From Acidobacteriota bacterium (lineage in GTDB: Bacteria; Acidobacteriota; Terriglobia; Bryobacterales; Bryobacteraceae), in contig VFZY01000001.1 of the NCBI GenBank assembly GCA_016870915.1, positions 1 through 64,000 of the forward strand: DNA of 64,000 nt, given 5' to 3'. Shown here piece after piece: positions 34,476-43,317 of this stretch; position 1 is the stretch's first letter, and each line of letters begins with the position of its first letter. The notes under the pieces were generated by a model. The model ran no database searches. It was not told the origin of the DNA and saw only the letters and a list, made by a program, of their open reading frames with translations. A program made the position numbers and the translations under genes.

Positions 34476-35201
34476 ATGAAAATCAGTGTCATCCTTCCCG
34501 CCGCCGGACTCGGCACACGGATGAGCCGTCCTTCGCCCGCCCACCACGGCGTGAGCCGCAAGCAGTTCATGCTGCTGGACGGCGAGACGATTCTGATCCA
34601 TACCATCCGCAAGTTTTCCGCCGTGCCACGGGTGTGCGAGATTGTGGTGGCCCTGCGAAAGGAAGATGTCGATTGGGTCAAGGATTCGCTGACCGCGGCC
34701 GGCATCGCGACACCGGTTCGGTTGGTGGAAGGCGGCGGATCGCGTCAGCAGTCGGTGCAGAATGCCCTCGCGACGATCGGCCAGGAGGTGGATCTGGTGG
34801 CCGTGCACGACGCCGTGCGGCCGTTCGTGGACACGGGTCTGATTGACCGGGTAATCGACGCGGCGGAAGCGTCCGGCGCCGCGATCGCGGGCATTGTTCC
34901 CGTGGACACGGTCAAACAGGTGCACCGGAGCCGCGTTCGGGCCACCATTCCAAGAGACCGGCTGGTGCTGGCTCAGACGCCGCAGATCTTCCGGCTGAAC
35001 CTGCTGCGCCGGGCCTACCAGAAGGCGCAGGACGACGAGTTCACGGGCACCGATGAATCAAGCCTGGTGGAGCGGATGGAAGAGGTGGAGGTGACCGTAG
35101 TGGCAGGCAGCGACCGGAACATCAAGATCACACGCCCCACCGACATGGAACTCGCCCGGCTCTTCCTGGCGGAAGAACAGGCGGCCGGAAACCAGGCATG
35201 A
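34476..35201 (+). CDS. ispD: 2-C-methyl-D-erythritol 4-phosphate cytidylyltransferase
   Basis: A 241-residue cytosolic enzyme of the MEP isoprenoid pathway that joins CTP and MEP. The nucleotide-binding start ISVILPAAGLGTRMSRP is followed by RKQFMLLDGETILIHTIRKF (loop with catalytic Lys). VEGGGSRQQSVQNAL carries the Gly/Ser substrate loop, VAVHDAVRPFVDTGLI the HDAxRP signature, and FTGTDESSLVERM the C-terminal Asp-Glu element. It begins at ATG 34476. The 4-bp overlap with ispF downstream fits the usual ispDF arrangement. Confidence 0.96.
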   Translation: MKISVILPAAGLGTRMSRPSPAHHGVSRKQFMLLDGETILIHTIRKFSAVPRVCEIVVALRKEDVDWVKDSLTAAGIATPVRLVEGGGSRQQSVQNALATIGQEVDLVAVHDAVRPFVDTGLIDRVIDAAEASGAAIAGIVPVDTVKQVHRSRVRATIPRDRLVLAQTPQIFRLNLLRRAYQKAQDDEFTGTDESSLVERMEEVEVTVVAGSDRNIKITRPTDMELARLFLAEEQAAGNQA

Positions 35202-35695
35202 GCGAAGAGTTTCGCACCGGAATCGGGTGGGATGTCCACCGCATGGCGGCAGACCGTCCCCTGATCCTGGGCGGTGTCACCATTCCCGCGGACGCTGGCC
35301 TTGACGGCCATTCAGATGCAGACATCATCCTGCATGCGCTCACCGACGCCCTTTTGGGTGCCCTGGCGCTGGGCGACATCGGGATGATTTTCCCCGATAC
35401 CGACCCGCGATGGAAAGGCGCCGACAGCCGGGTCTTTCTGGAGCACGCGCGCGAACTGGTGCAAAAGCGCGGGTTCCGGCTGGTGAACGTGGACTGCACC
35501 GTGATCCTTGAACGGCCCAAACTGAAGGACTATCGCCAGGCGATCCGCGAGAGCGTGGCCGGCATGCTGGGCCTCGCGATTGAGCGTGTGTCGGTGAAGT
35601 TCAAGACGGCGGAAGGGCTGGGGCCCGCCGGCCAGGGACTGTCGGCCGAGGCGCAGGCGGTGGCCACGGTGAGGAGCGTCGGCTGGGATGGCTAA
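35198..35695 (+). CDS. ispF: 2-C-methyl-D-erythritol 2,4-cyclodiphosphate synthase
   Basis: A 165-residue enzyme of the MEP pathway that cyclises CDP-ME-2-phosphate. The zinc site GIGWDVHRMAADRPLILGGVTIPADAGLDGHSDADIILHALTDALLGALALGDIGMIFPDTDPRWKGADS contains the D-x-H motif, the DGHSDAD block and the FPDTDP block. The C-terminal end VSVKFKTAEGLGPAGQGLSAEAQAVATV has the phosphate-binding KxTTxE-like stretch, here KFKTAE. ATG 35198 overlaps the ispD stop by 4 bp and the end overlaps galU by 8 bp, so the three are likely one transcript. Confidence 0.97.
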   Translation: MSEEFRTGIGWDVHRMAADRPLILGGVTIPADAGLDGHSDADIILHALTDALLGALALGDIGMIFPDTDPRWKGADSRVFLEHARELVQKRGFRLVNVDCTVILERPKLKDYRQAIRESVAGMLGLAIERVSVKFKTAEGLGPAGQGLSAEAQAVATVRSVGWDG

Positions 35696-36593
35696 GGGCG
35701 CGCCTCAATCAAAACACAGCGTCCGCAAGGCAGTCTTTCCAGCCGCCGGACTGGGCACCCGCTTTCTGCCCGCAACCAAGGCGCAGCCAAAGGAGATGCT
35801 CCCGATTGTCGACAAGCCGTTGATCCAGTACGGCGTGGAAGAGGCGATCAGGTCCGGCATCTCAAACATCATCATTGTCACCGGACGCGGAAAATCGTCG
35901 ATTGAAGACCACTTCGATGTGAGCTTTGAACTTGAGCACATGTTGGAGAACAAGCGCCCGAACCGGGAACTGCTGTCACTGGTCCGGAGCGTAGCCGCCG
36001 ACGCGGACATCTCCTATTGCCGCCAGAAGGAGGCGCTGGGGCTTGGGCATGCCGTGCGCCGGGCACGGGAGTTGGTGGGGAACGAACCGTTCGCGGTGGT
36101 GCTGTCCGACGACCTCATCCATTCCAGGACGCCGTGTCTCGATCAGTTGATCCGGGCGTTTGATCACACCGGCGGCGCTCCGGTGCTGGCGCTGATGGAG
36201 GTCCCGCGGACAGATACCCACCTGTACGGCGTGGTGAAAGCGGAACCGGTTGAGAACTACGATGGGCGGCTGTTTCGCATCACGGATCTGGTGGAGAAAC
36301 CCGCACCGGCCAAAGCACCCTCGAACCTGGCCATCGTGGGCCGGTACGTGCTGATTCCGGAAATCTTCGATTCCATCGACCGGACGGGACCCGGCGCGGG
36401 CGGCGAGATCCAGTTGACGGACGGTCTCAAGCACCTTCTGCGCACGCACACACTCTACGGCTATCTGTTCGAAGGTGAGCGCTACGACGCGGGCGACAAA
36501 ATGGGGTACCTCCGGGCGACCGTGGAGTTCGCGCTTCGGCGGCCGGATCTGGGCCGGCCGTTCCGTGACTATTTGAAGTCCATCAAGCTGTAA
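35688..36593 (+). CDS. galU: UTP-glucose-1-phosphate uridylyltransferase
   Basis: A 301-residue cytosolic nucleotidyltransferase producing UDP-glucose. The N-terminal KAVFPAAGLGTRFLPATKAQPKEMLPIVDKPLIQYGVEEA is the GalU signature with the catalytic Lys/Arg region. YCRQKEALGLGHAVRRARELVGNEPFAVVLSDDLI binds the nucleotide and magnesium. GGEIQLTDGLKHLL and FEGERYDAGDKMGYLRATVEFAL are typical C-terminal motifs. It starts at ATG 35688 inside the end of ispF. UDP-glucose would feed exopolysaccharide and cell-surface glycan synthesis. Confidence 0.96.
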   Translation: MAKGAPQSKHSVRKAVFPAAGLGTRFLPATKAQPKEMLPIVDKPLIQYGVEEAIRSGISNIIIVTGRGKSSIEDHFDVSFELEHMLENKRPNRELLSLVRSVAADADISYCRQKEALGLGHAVRRARELVGNEPFAVVLSDDLIHSRTPCLDQLIRAFDHTGGAPVLALMEVPRTDTHLYGVVKAEPVENYDGRLFRITDLVEKPAPAKAPSNLAIVGRYVLIPEIFDSIDRTGPGAGGEIQLTDGLKHLLRTHTLYGYLFEGERYDAGDKMGYLRATVEFALRRPDLGRPFRDYLKSIKL

Positions 36594-36609
36594 TGGCGCC
36601 TCTCACCCC

Positions 36610-37656
36610 ATGATTCCACTCGACCTGCCGTTTCGCGCCCCGGAGGCCGGCCGCGTGGCCGAAGCCGTTCTGGCGCAACTGAAAACGAGTCCCCGGCTGG
36701 ATGACGCGGCGCGGGCGCGGATTGAGACGCGCATCGAGGCACTGCGCCTGGAGAGCCTGACGGCCTTCGCGCGGTCCATTGAAGCGGACCCGGTTCACAA
36801 CGGGGTCTACTACATCGCGGTGGATAGCCGCGAGCCCTTCAGGCATTACCTTTTGCGGATTGCGCCGGCGGCCGCGCCGGCCACCAGTTCCTTCCGGAAG
36901 CCGATCCTGATCGCGCGGCTCCGGCTCGCCACCGGGCCCGAGGTGGTGCTGAACGCGATCCCGTTCGCACCTGGCGACCCGGAGGCGATCCATAGCTTCA
37001 CAACCGTGGTGAACCGGGCATTCCTGCCGCGGCCGTGTGGACCTCAGGCGCTGATCAGCGTGTCCGGTGGCGACTGGGTGCGCACGGCGGAGAGCGTCAT
37101 GCAGGCGGCCGCTTCCCTGCCCCGCCAAGCCTCTGTCTGGTTGGGATTGCGGACAGACGCCGCGGGGTTGAAGGCGGCTGCGTTGGCGGCCTCATGGGCA
37201 GCCGTGCGGGCCGGTTGGCGAGGCGGCTACAGCCTGTGCCTGGACGATCCCGCGTTGCCGGCAGATCATGGATTGGCGTCCCGGTATGCGTGCCGGATCG
37301 CCTCCGGCGCCCTCGAGTTCCAGGGCTCGGTGAGGCGGACACGCCCGGCCGAGGCCCGGTCATTCGATCTGGACATTGTGGCGACGGCGCCGGAAGCCGC
37401 CGTGCTGCGGAGCGCCGGCGTGATTGTGCATGGCGTGGAGGCGCCCGTGGACGGACAGTGGCTCGAAACGGCCGAGGCCGTAAAACGGTTGGGGGCGGCT
37501 CTGGTGGTGGACGGGGCCTCTGCAAGCCCGGCCCTGCTCACGGGTTTGAACGCGGCAACAGCCGGCCGCTGGCACTGGAAGGCGCCGCCGGGAAGGGTTG
37601 AGGCAGCCCAGATCGTGGCATTGGCCACGGAGCTTCGCAGTGGAGTCACAGGCTAA
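36610..37656 (+). CDS. Hypothetical protein, 348 aa
   Basis: A soluble alpha/beta protein with no signal peptide. The N-terminal helix-rich segment (RIETRIEALRLESLTAFARSIEADPVHNGVYYIAVDSREPFRHYLLRIAP) and a middle with VVLNAIPFAPGDPEAIHSFTTVVNRAFLPRP resemble nothing I can name. Later blocks (ALISVSGGDWVRTAESVMQAAASLPRQASVWLGLR; GVEAPVDGQWLETAEAVKRLGAALVVDGASASPALLTG) hint at a repetitive alpha/beta or TIM-barrel-like layout. The clean frame, GC-rich codons and position 16 nt after galU support a real gene. It precedes the groESL promoter region, 197 nt away. Confidence 0.6.
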   Translation: MIPLDLPFRAPEAGRVAEAVLAQLKTSPRLDDAARARIETRIEALRLESLTAFARSIEADPVHNGVYYIAVDSREPFRHYLLRIAPAAAPATSSFRKPILIARLRLATGPEVVLNAIPFAPGDPEAIHSFTTVVNRAFLPRPCGPQALISVSGGDWVRTAESVMQAAASLPRQASVWLGLRTDAAGLKAAALAASWAAVRAGWRGGYSLCLDDPALPADHGLASRYACRIASGALEFQGSVRRTRPAEARSFDLDIVATAPEAAVLRSAGVIVHGVEAPVDGQWLETAEAVKRLGAALVVDGASASPALLTGLNAATAGRWHWKAPPGRVEAAQIVALATELRSGVTG

Positions 37657-37726
37657 TCAAAATCTATTGGTCCAGTTAAATAGATCGCCAACTTCCCTAG
37701 ATTTATCAATTCGTTACAGAAATCTC

Positions 37727-37756
37727 TTGTCACTCCTCGGTGGAGTGTGCTAATAC
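37727..37756 (+). promoter_or_regulatory. groESL promoter with imperfect CIRCE-like inverted repeat
   Basis: TTGTCA (37727-37732) and TAATAC (37751-37756) are 18 nt apart, a reasonable sigma-70 promoter. Within the spacer lies CACTCC-TCGGT-GGAGTG (37731-37747), and the right side continues into GTGCTAA. The HrcA operator CIRCE is TTAGCACTC-N9-GAGTGCTAA; here the halves are similar but the spacing and two bases differ. It may be a degenerate or alternative heat-shock operator. The mRNA leader would be about 90 nt. Confidence 0.5.
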
Positions 37757-37853
37757 TACAAGTGGGCACGGGCCGGCGGGGAGTCCCGAAACGCGCGCGC
37801 GCCATAAACCTTTAAGTCCATCGAACGGAAACCTCAGGGAGGCAGATTCGACA

Positions 37854-38144
37854 ATGAACATTCGTCCGCTTTATGACCGGATTGTGGTCAAGCGCATTGA
37901 GGAGACGGAAACCGTGATGAACGGCATCATCATTCCGGACTCCGCGAAAGAGAAGCCGCAGGAAGGCGAAGTGGTGGCCGTCGGCCAAGGCAAGCGCCTG
38001 GACAGTGGCAAAGTTGCTGGGCTGGATGTGAAGGCGGGCGACCGCATTCTATTCGGCAAGTATTCCGGCAACGAGATCAAACTGGATGGCCAGGAGTACC
38101 TCATCATGCGTGAAGATGAAGTGCTGGGCATTCTGCAGAGCTAA
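37854..38144 (+). CDS. groES: Co-chaperonin GroES
   Basis: A 96-residue protein that caps GroEL. It begins at ATG 37854 ([17 protein letters not shown]), with CAGGGAGG at 37836-37842; a longer frame to 37740 adds only promoter sequence. The mobile loop [28 protein letters not shown] and the roof [33 protein letters not shown] match the family. It is followed by groEL after 15 nt and is surely co-transcribed with it. Confidence 0.98.
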   Translation: MNIRPLYDRIVVKRIEETETVMNGIIIPDSAKEKPQEGEVVAVGQGKRLDSGKVAGLDVKAGDRILFGKYSGNEIKLDGQEYLIMREDEVLGILQS

Positions 38145-39797
<1,653 letters not shown>

Positions 39798-39821
39798 AAA
39801 CAGTCCGGCTTCCGAAACAGG

Positions 39822-39867
39822 AAAGCCCGCCAGTCCCGCGAGGGGCCGGCGGGCTTTTCTCTTTTTT
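39822..39867 (+). terminator. Rho-independent terminator after groEL
   Basis: AAAGCCCGCC (39822-39831) pairs perfectly with GGCGGGCTTT (39848-39857), a 10-bp stem around a 16-nt loop, followed by TTCTCTTTTTT. It starts 24 nt past the groEL stop. With A's before the stem it may also serve the convergent M20 peptidase gene, whose stop is at 39882. Confidence 0.85.
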
Positions 39868-39881
39868 AGTTCGCAGCCGGC

Positions 39882-41000
39882 TCAGCCTTCGAAACTCATG
39901 ATCATTCGATGGTAGAATTCGGCCGCCTGGATGACTTGGCTGCACTCCACCCACTCCACCGCGGCGTGCGCCTGATCGATGCTGCCGGGGCCGAAGACAA
40001 TGGTCGGGACGCCGATACGGTGCAGCTTGCTGCCATCGCTGCCGTATGGGACGCCGCAGGGCTCGGCCGGAAGGCCCATGGCGGCCAGGGCTGCCGAGGC
40101 CGTGGCGGCAACCGGGCTCTCAGCCGCGGTTTCAAGCGCTTCGTCGGCCAGCATCGGTGGACGTTCCACTTCGCCCATGTCCTCAACCAGCGCCTGGTAG
40201 TGGTTGAGGAGCCCCTCGGCGCTTTCGCCCGGAAGCAGGCGGCGGTCGATTTCGATCTCGCAGTGATCCGGGACGAAATTGACCTGAACGCCGCCGCGGA
40301 TCACGCCGACGTTGGTGGTTCCCGGGCCGAGGAGCGGATGCACCGTGCCGGCAAGCGAAGCGCTGTCGCGGTTCACGCGTTCAATCACCCGCATCATATC
40401 CTCGATGGCGTTGTGGCCCAGATGCGGCTTTGAGCTGTGCGCAGCGCGGCCGCGGGTGTGGATCTTCCAACGCAGCACTCCCTTCGTCGCGACCACGTTG
40501 CGCAATTCAGTGGGTTCGGCCACGATGGCTCCCTGAGCCGTGAGGCCCTGGCAAAGACCGAGCACTCCCTGGAACGCATACTCTTCGTCGATCACCGCAG
40601 CCAGCCAAACCTCGCACGGTGGCGCGACGCCCGACTCCACCGTCCGCGCCACCGCTTCGATCATCCCCGCCAGCCCGCCCTTGGTATCGCACGAGCCGCG
40701 CCCATACAGGAGGCCCTCGCGAATCACCGGGTCAAACGGCGGAATCGTCATCCCGTTGATGGAAGCGGTATCCATGTGGGCCTCCAGGATCAGACGGCGC
40801 GAGGAACGGCCGGGGATCTTGACGATCAGATTGGGGCGCCCGGGAAGCACTTCCCGCCGGACAGTCTCAAGGCCGTAGGGGGCGAAAAACCGCTCAATCC
40901 AGTCCGCCACGGCGGCCTCGGGAACCCCATGGTCATAGGCGGGGTTGATGGAGTTGATGCGCACGAGAGCGGCAAGCGTATCGAGAACGCGATGGTTCAT
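39882..41000 (-). CDS. M20-family metallopeptidase (ArgE/DapE-type)
   Basis: A 372-residue cytosolic di-zinc enzyme. The motif block LILEAHMDTASING carries the first His and the Asp, GRGSCDTKGGLAGMIEAV the bridging Asp, and AVIDEEYAFQGV the catalytic Glu pair. The dimerisation region shows RGRAAHSSKPHLGHNAIEDMM, and the last His is in DQAHAAVEWVE. Members remove acyl groups from amino acids (acetylornithine, succinyl-DAP) or are carboxypeptidases; the exact substrate is open. ATG 41000 overlaps the stop of the upstream MFS gene as ATGA, so transport and hydrolysis are probably coupled. A frame extension to 41237 is shadow. Confidence 0.9.
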   Translation of the reverse strand: MNHRVLDTLAALVRINSINPAYDHGVPEAAVADWIERFFAPYGLETVRREVLPGRPNLIVKIPGRSSRRLILEAHMDTASINGMTIPPFDPVIREGLLYGRGSCDTKGGLAGMIEAVARTVESGVAPPCEVWLAAVIDEEYAFQGVLGLCQGLTAQGAIVAEPTELRNVVATKGVLRWKIHTRGRAAHSSKPHLGHNAIEDMMRVIERVNRDSASLAGTVHPLLGPGTTNVGVIRGGVQVNFVPDHCEIEIDRRLLPGESAEGLLNHYQALVEDMGEVERPPMLADEALETAAESPVAATASAALAAMGLPAEPCGVPYGSDGSKLHRIGVPTIVFGPGSIDQAHAAVEWVECSQVIQAAEFYHRMIMSFEG

Positions 41001-42214
41001 GGTGAGGTCTCCCAGGAGATCGGGCGGATGGGCCCAACAGCCCGAAGGTGGATCAGTGCGCCCAGCAGCGCGACAGCGGCGGCTCCGAGAAACGCCCACT
41101 GGAAGGAGCCGTGGCGCTGGACGATCACACCGGTCAGGTAAGGCGCCACAACTCCGCCCAGGTTGCCCACGCAGTTCTGAATTCCGGTCCATTTGCCGGC
41201 CGCTCGTGGACCGGCCAGAGTCTGCGTGATGGCCCACACGTTGGAGGTAAAGAGGCCAAAGAACAGGCAGGCTGTCGAGATGAGTGCCAACGCCTGGGGG
41301 GCCGTTCGGGCGGCGTACACCGGGGCCAACCCGGCGGCGCAGAGTGTGAGGCCGAGCACAGCAAACAGGCGCCGGACGCGGGCGGCTGGCCGGCCCTGGC
41401 GAATCAGGCGGTCCGAAAGCCAGCCCCAGAACGTGGAGCCGGCGGCCAGAGCCAGGAAAGGAAGTGTGCCGCCCAGCGCCATGTCAGACAATGAGAGGCC
41501 GCGCTCACGCACCAGGTAGCCGGGGAGCCACGTGACTAGGAAATACCAGACATAGCCCAGGCAGAACATGGCGAAAGACGTGGCCCAGACCTGCCGGCGG
41601 CCAAGCAGCGTCCGGTAGGAGATAGACGATTGAGCGGCACTCTGCGGCGCGGGGTCGCGATAGTAGTACAACCAGGGAATCAGCCAGAGCAGGCTCACGA
41701 GGCCGGTCACGATGAACAGGGCACGCCAGCCGGTGCGGCCAACGATCAGGCCCCCGGCCAGGATGGTCAGCGCGGGGCCAAGTTTCGAAGCAGCATCGAG
41801 AATCGCATTGGCGAAGCCACGCCGCTCCTCCGGGAAGCCCGCCGCCAGAATCCGGGAGTAGGCCGGATACGCCACGCTTTCGCCAAGGCCCAGCGCAAGG
41901 CGGGTCCCAAAAAGTGAAACGAACCCGGCGGACCAGCCCGCGGCGGCGGTGGCCAACGACCAGAGAGCATAGCCGGCAGCGAAAGACCAGCGAACCGAGT
42001 AGCGCTCGACCACCCACCCGGACAGGATCTGGCCTAGGGCATAGCTCCAGAAGAAGCCGGAAAGCAACAGGCCCTGCCTCTCCGGATTCAGGTCTAACTC
42101 TTTGGAAATGAGCGGCATGGAGACCGCCAGGGTCCCCCGGTCAATGTAGTTCACACCCACCGAAACAGCCAGCAGCAGCAGGAGCACGCTGGCATTGGTT
42201 GCGGGGGCGGACAT
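40997..42214 (-). CDS. MFS transporter, anion:cation symporter-like
   Basis: A 405-residue protein with about 12 hydrophobic segments. The N-terminal VNYIDRGTLAVSMPLISKELDLNPERQGLLLSGFFWSYALGQILSGWVVERYSVRW and RLALGLGESVAYPAYSRILAAGFPEERRGFANAILDAASKLGPALTI are characteristic of the ACS family (hexuronate, glucarate, tartrate-type organic anion transporters). LGYVWYFLVTWLPGYLVRERGLSL begins the C-terminal half. It overlaps the M20 peptidase gene by 4 bp, which suggests that the imported compound is an acylated amino acid or similar carboxylate. TATACT lies 8 nt before ATG 42214 on its strand. Confidence 0.9.
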   Translation of the reverse strand: MSAPATNASVLLLLLAVSVGVNYIDRGTLAVSMPLISKELDLNPERQGLLLSGFFWSYALGQILSGWVVERYSVRWSFAAGYALWSLATAAAGWSAGFVSLFGTRLALGLGESVAYPAYSRILAAGFPEERRGFANAILDAASKLGPALTILAGGLIVGRTGWRALFIVTGLVSLLWLIPWLYYYRDPAPQSAAQSSISYRTLLGRRQVWATSFAMFCLGYVWYFLVTWLPGYLVRERGLSLSDMALGGTLPFLALAAGSTFWGWLSDRLIRQGRPAARVRRLFAVLGLTLCAAGLAPVYAARTAPQALALISTACLFFGLFTSNVWAITQTLAGPRAAGKWTGIQNCVGNLGGVVAPYLTGVIVQRHGSFQWAFLGAAAVALLGALIHLRAVGPIRPISWETSP

Positions 42215-42222
42215 TTCGTTCT

Positions 42223-42228
42223 AGTATA
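42223..42228 (-). promoter_or_regulatory. -10 TATACT box 8 nt before MFS gene start
   Basis: On the minus strand TATACT is followed by AGAACGAA and the ATG at 42214. The spacer has no Shine-Dalgarno, and the hexamer 17 nt upstream is AAAGGG, not a -35. The geometry matches the other candidate leaderless genes here. Confidence 0.5.
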
Positions 42229-42265
42229 CGCCGGAAACTTTTTCGCCCTTTCTTCGCTTTTTCCC

Positions 42266-42294
42266 TTGACCTCGCCGACGATTCCAGCTATTCT
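42266..42294 (+). promoter_or_regulatory. Sigma-70-type promoter of DUF72 gene
   Basis: TTGACC (42266-42271), 17-nt spacer, TATTCT (42289-42294). The expected leader is about 54 nt and contains GGGAGG at 42343-42348, 6 nt before ATG 42355. The leader also holds a tiny frame, ATG 42309 to TAA 42329 (MANIQR), which may be chance. This is the clearest conventional leadered promoter in the window and contrasts with the TANNNT-only starts. Confidence 0.6.
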
Positions 42295-42354
42295 CAAAAG
42301 GCGAAGACATGGCGAATATACAAAGGTAAAACGGGAGCCGCAGGGAGGTAGCCA

Positions 42355-43260
42355 ATGCCAGAAACCCAACTTCATATCGGACCGGCCGGGTGGTCATTTC
42401 CGGAATGGGATGGCCTGTTCTATCCTGAGAGCCGGCCGCGCGGTTTTCACGCGCTGGAGCATGTGGCGCGGCATTTCAACATGGTGGAGGTGAATGCATC
42501 ATTCCACCAGCCGCTTCGCCCTGAGGTGTCGAGGCTTTGGGTGAAGAAGGTGGAACGGAATCCCGGCTTCCTGTTCACCGCGAAGCTGCAGCGGCGATTC
42601 ACCCATGACCGGATCCTGCTGCCGGAAGAGATCAACCGGTACCGGGAGGGGATCGAACCGTTGGCACAGGCCGGGCGGCTGGGGGCGGTGCTGATGCAGT
42701 TTCCATGGTCCTTCCGGTACACGGAAGAGAATCGCGAGTACCTCATCCGGCTGCGGCGCTCGTTCGCGCGCCTGCCGCTTGTGGCGGAGATGCGGCACTC
42801 GAGTTGGACAGCGGAAGAGGCGGTGGGAACCTTGGTGGATTACCACATCGGTTTCGTGAACATCGATCAGCCTGAGCATGCCCGAGGAACGCGGCCGTCG
42901 GCGATTCTGACCACTGGCGTGGGCTACGTTCGGCTTCATGGACGATCCGCGGAAGGCTGGTTTGACGACTTCGGTACGGACGGTGAGGCTCAGGGCCGCT
43001 TTGGTTATCTCTACTCGCCCGCCGAGCTGGCCGAATGGAAGCCGCGGATTGAGCGGCTGCGGCAGCACGCGCAGCGGGTGTTTGTGGTGGCGACGAACCG
43101 CACCGGCGCCAAGTCGCTGGTCAATCTGCTTCAGATTCGGGAGATGTTCGGTCAGGCGGGCGAGGCCCGCGTTCCGGCCGGACTGCTGCGGCGGTATCCG
43201 GTGGAACTGGGCGGTCACCGCCCGGACGCGCCGGTACAGCAGGTGCTGTTCGCGGCCTAG
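42355..43260 (+). CDS. DUF72 family protein
   Basis: A 301-residue soluble TIM-barrel-like protein. Family marks are LHIGPAGWSFPEWDGLFYPESRP at the start, FNMVEVNASFHQPLRPEVSRLWVKKVERNPGFLFTAKLQRRFTHD, GAVLMQFPWSFRYTEENREYLIRLRRSF, LVAEMRHSSW and YVRLHGRSAEGWFDDF. Usual members begin I-G-T-S-G-W and contain 'YLRFHG', so this is a slightly variant copy (GPAGWS, VRLHG). The biochemical role of DUF72 is not established. The start is fixed by GGGAGG 6 nt upstream. Confidence 0.9.
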   Translation: MPETQLHIGPAGWSFPEWDGLFYPESRPRGFHALEHVARHFNMVEVNASFHQPLRPEVSRLWVKKVERNPGFLFTAKLQRRFTHDRILLPEEINRYREGIEPLAQAGRLGAVLMQFPWSFRYTEENREYLIRLRRSFARLPLVAEMRHSSWTAEEAVGTLVDYHIGFVNIDQPEHARGTRPSAILTTGVGYVRLHGRSAEGWFDDFGTDGEAQGRFGYLYSPAELAEWKPRIERLRQHAQRVFVVATNRTGAKSLVNLLQIREMFGQAGEARVPAGLLRRYPVELGGHRPDAPVQQVLFAA

Positions 43261-43317
43261 AGTTCTCCCAACGAGTGTGGGTCCCCGGGTACGGTCAAAT
43301 CTTAGGGGGATGGTGGG

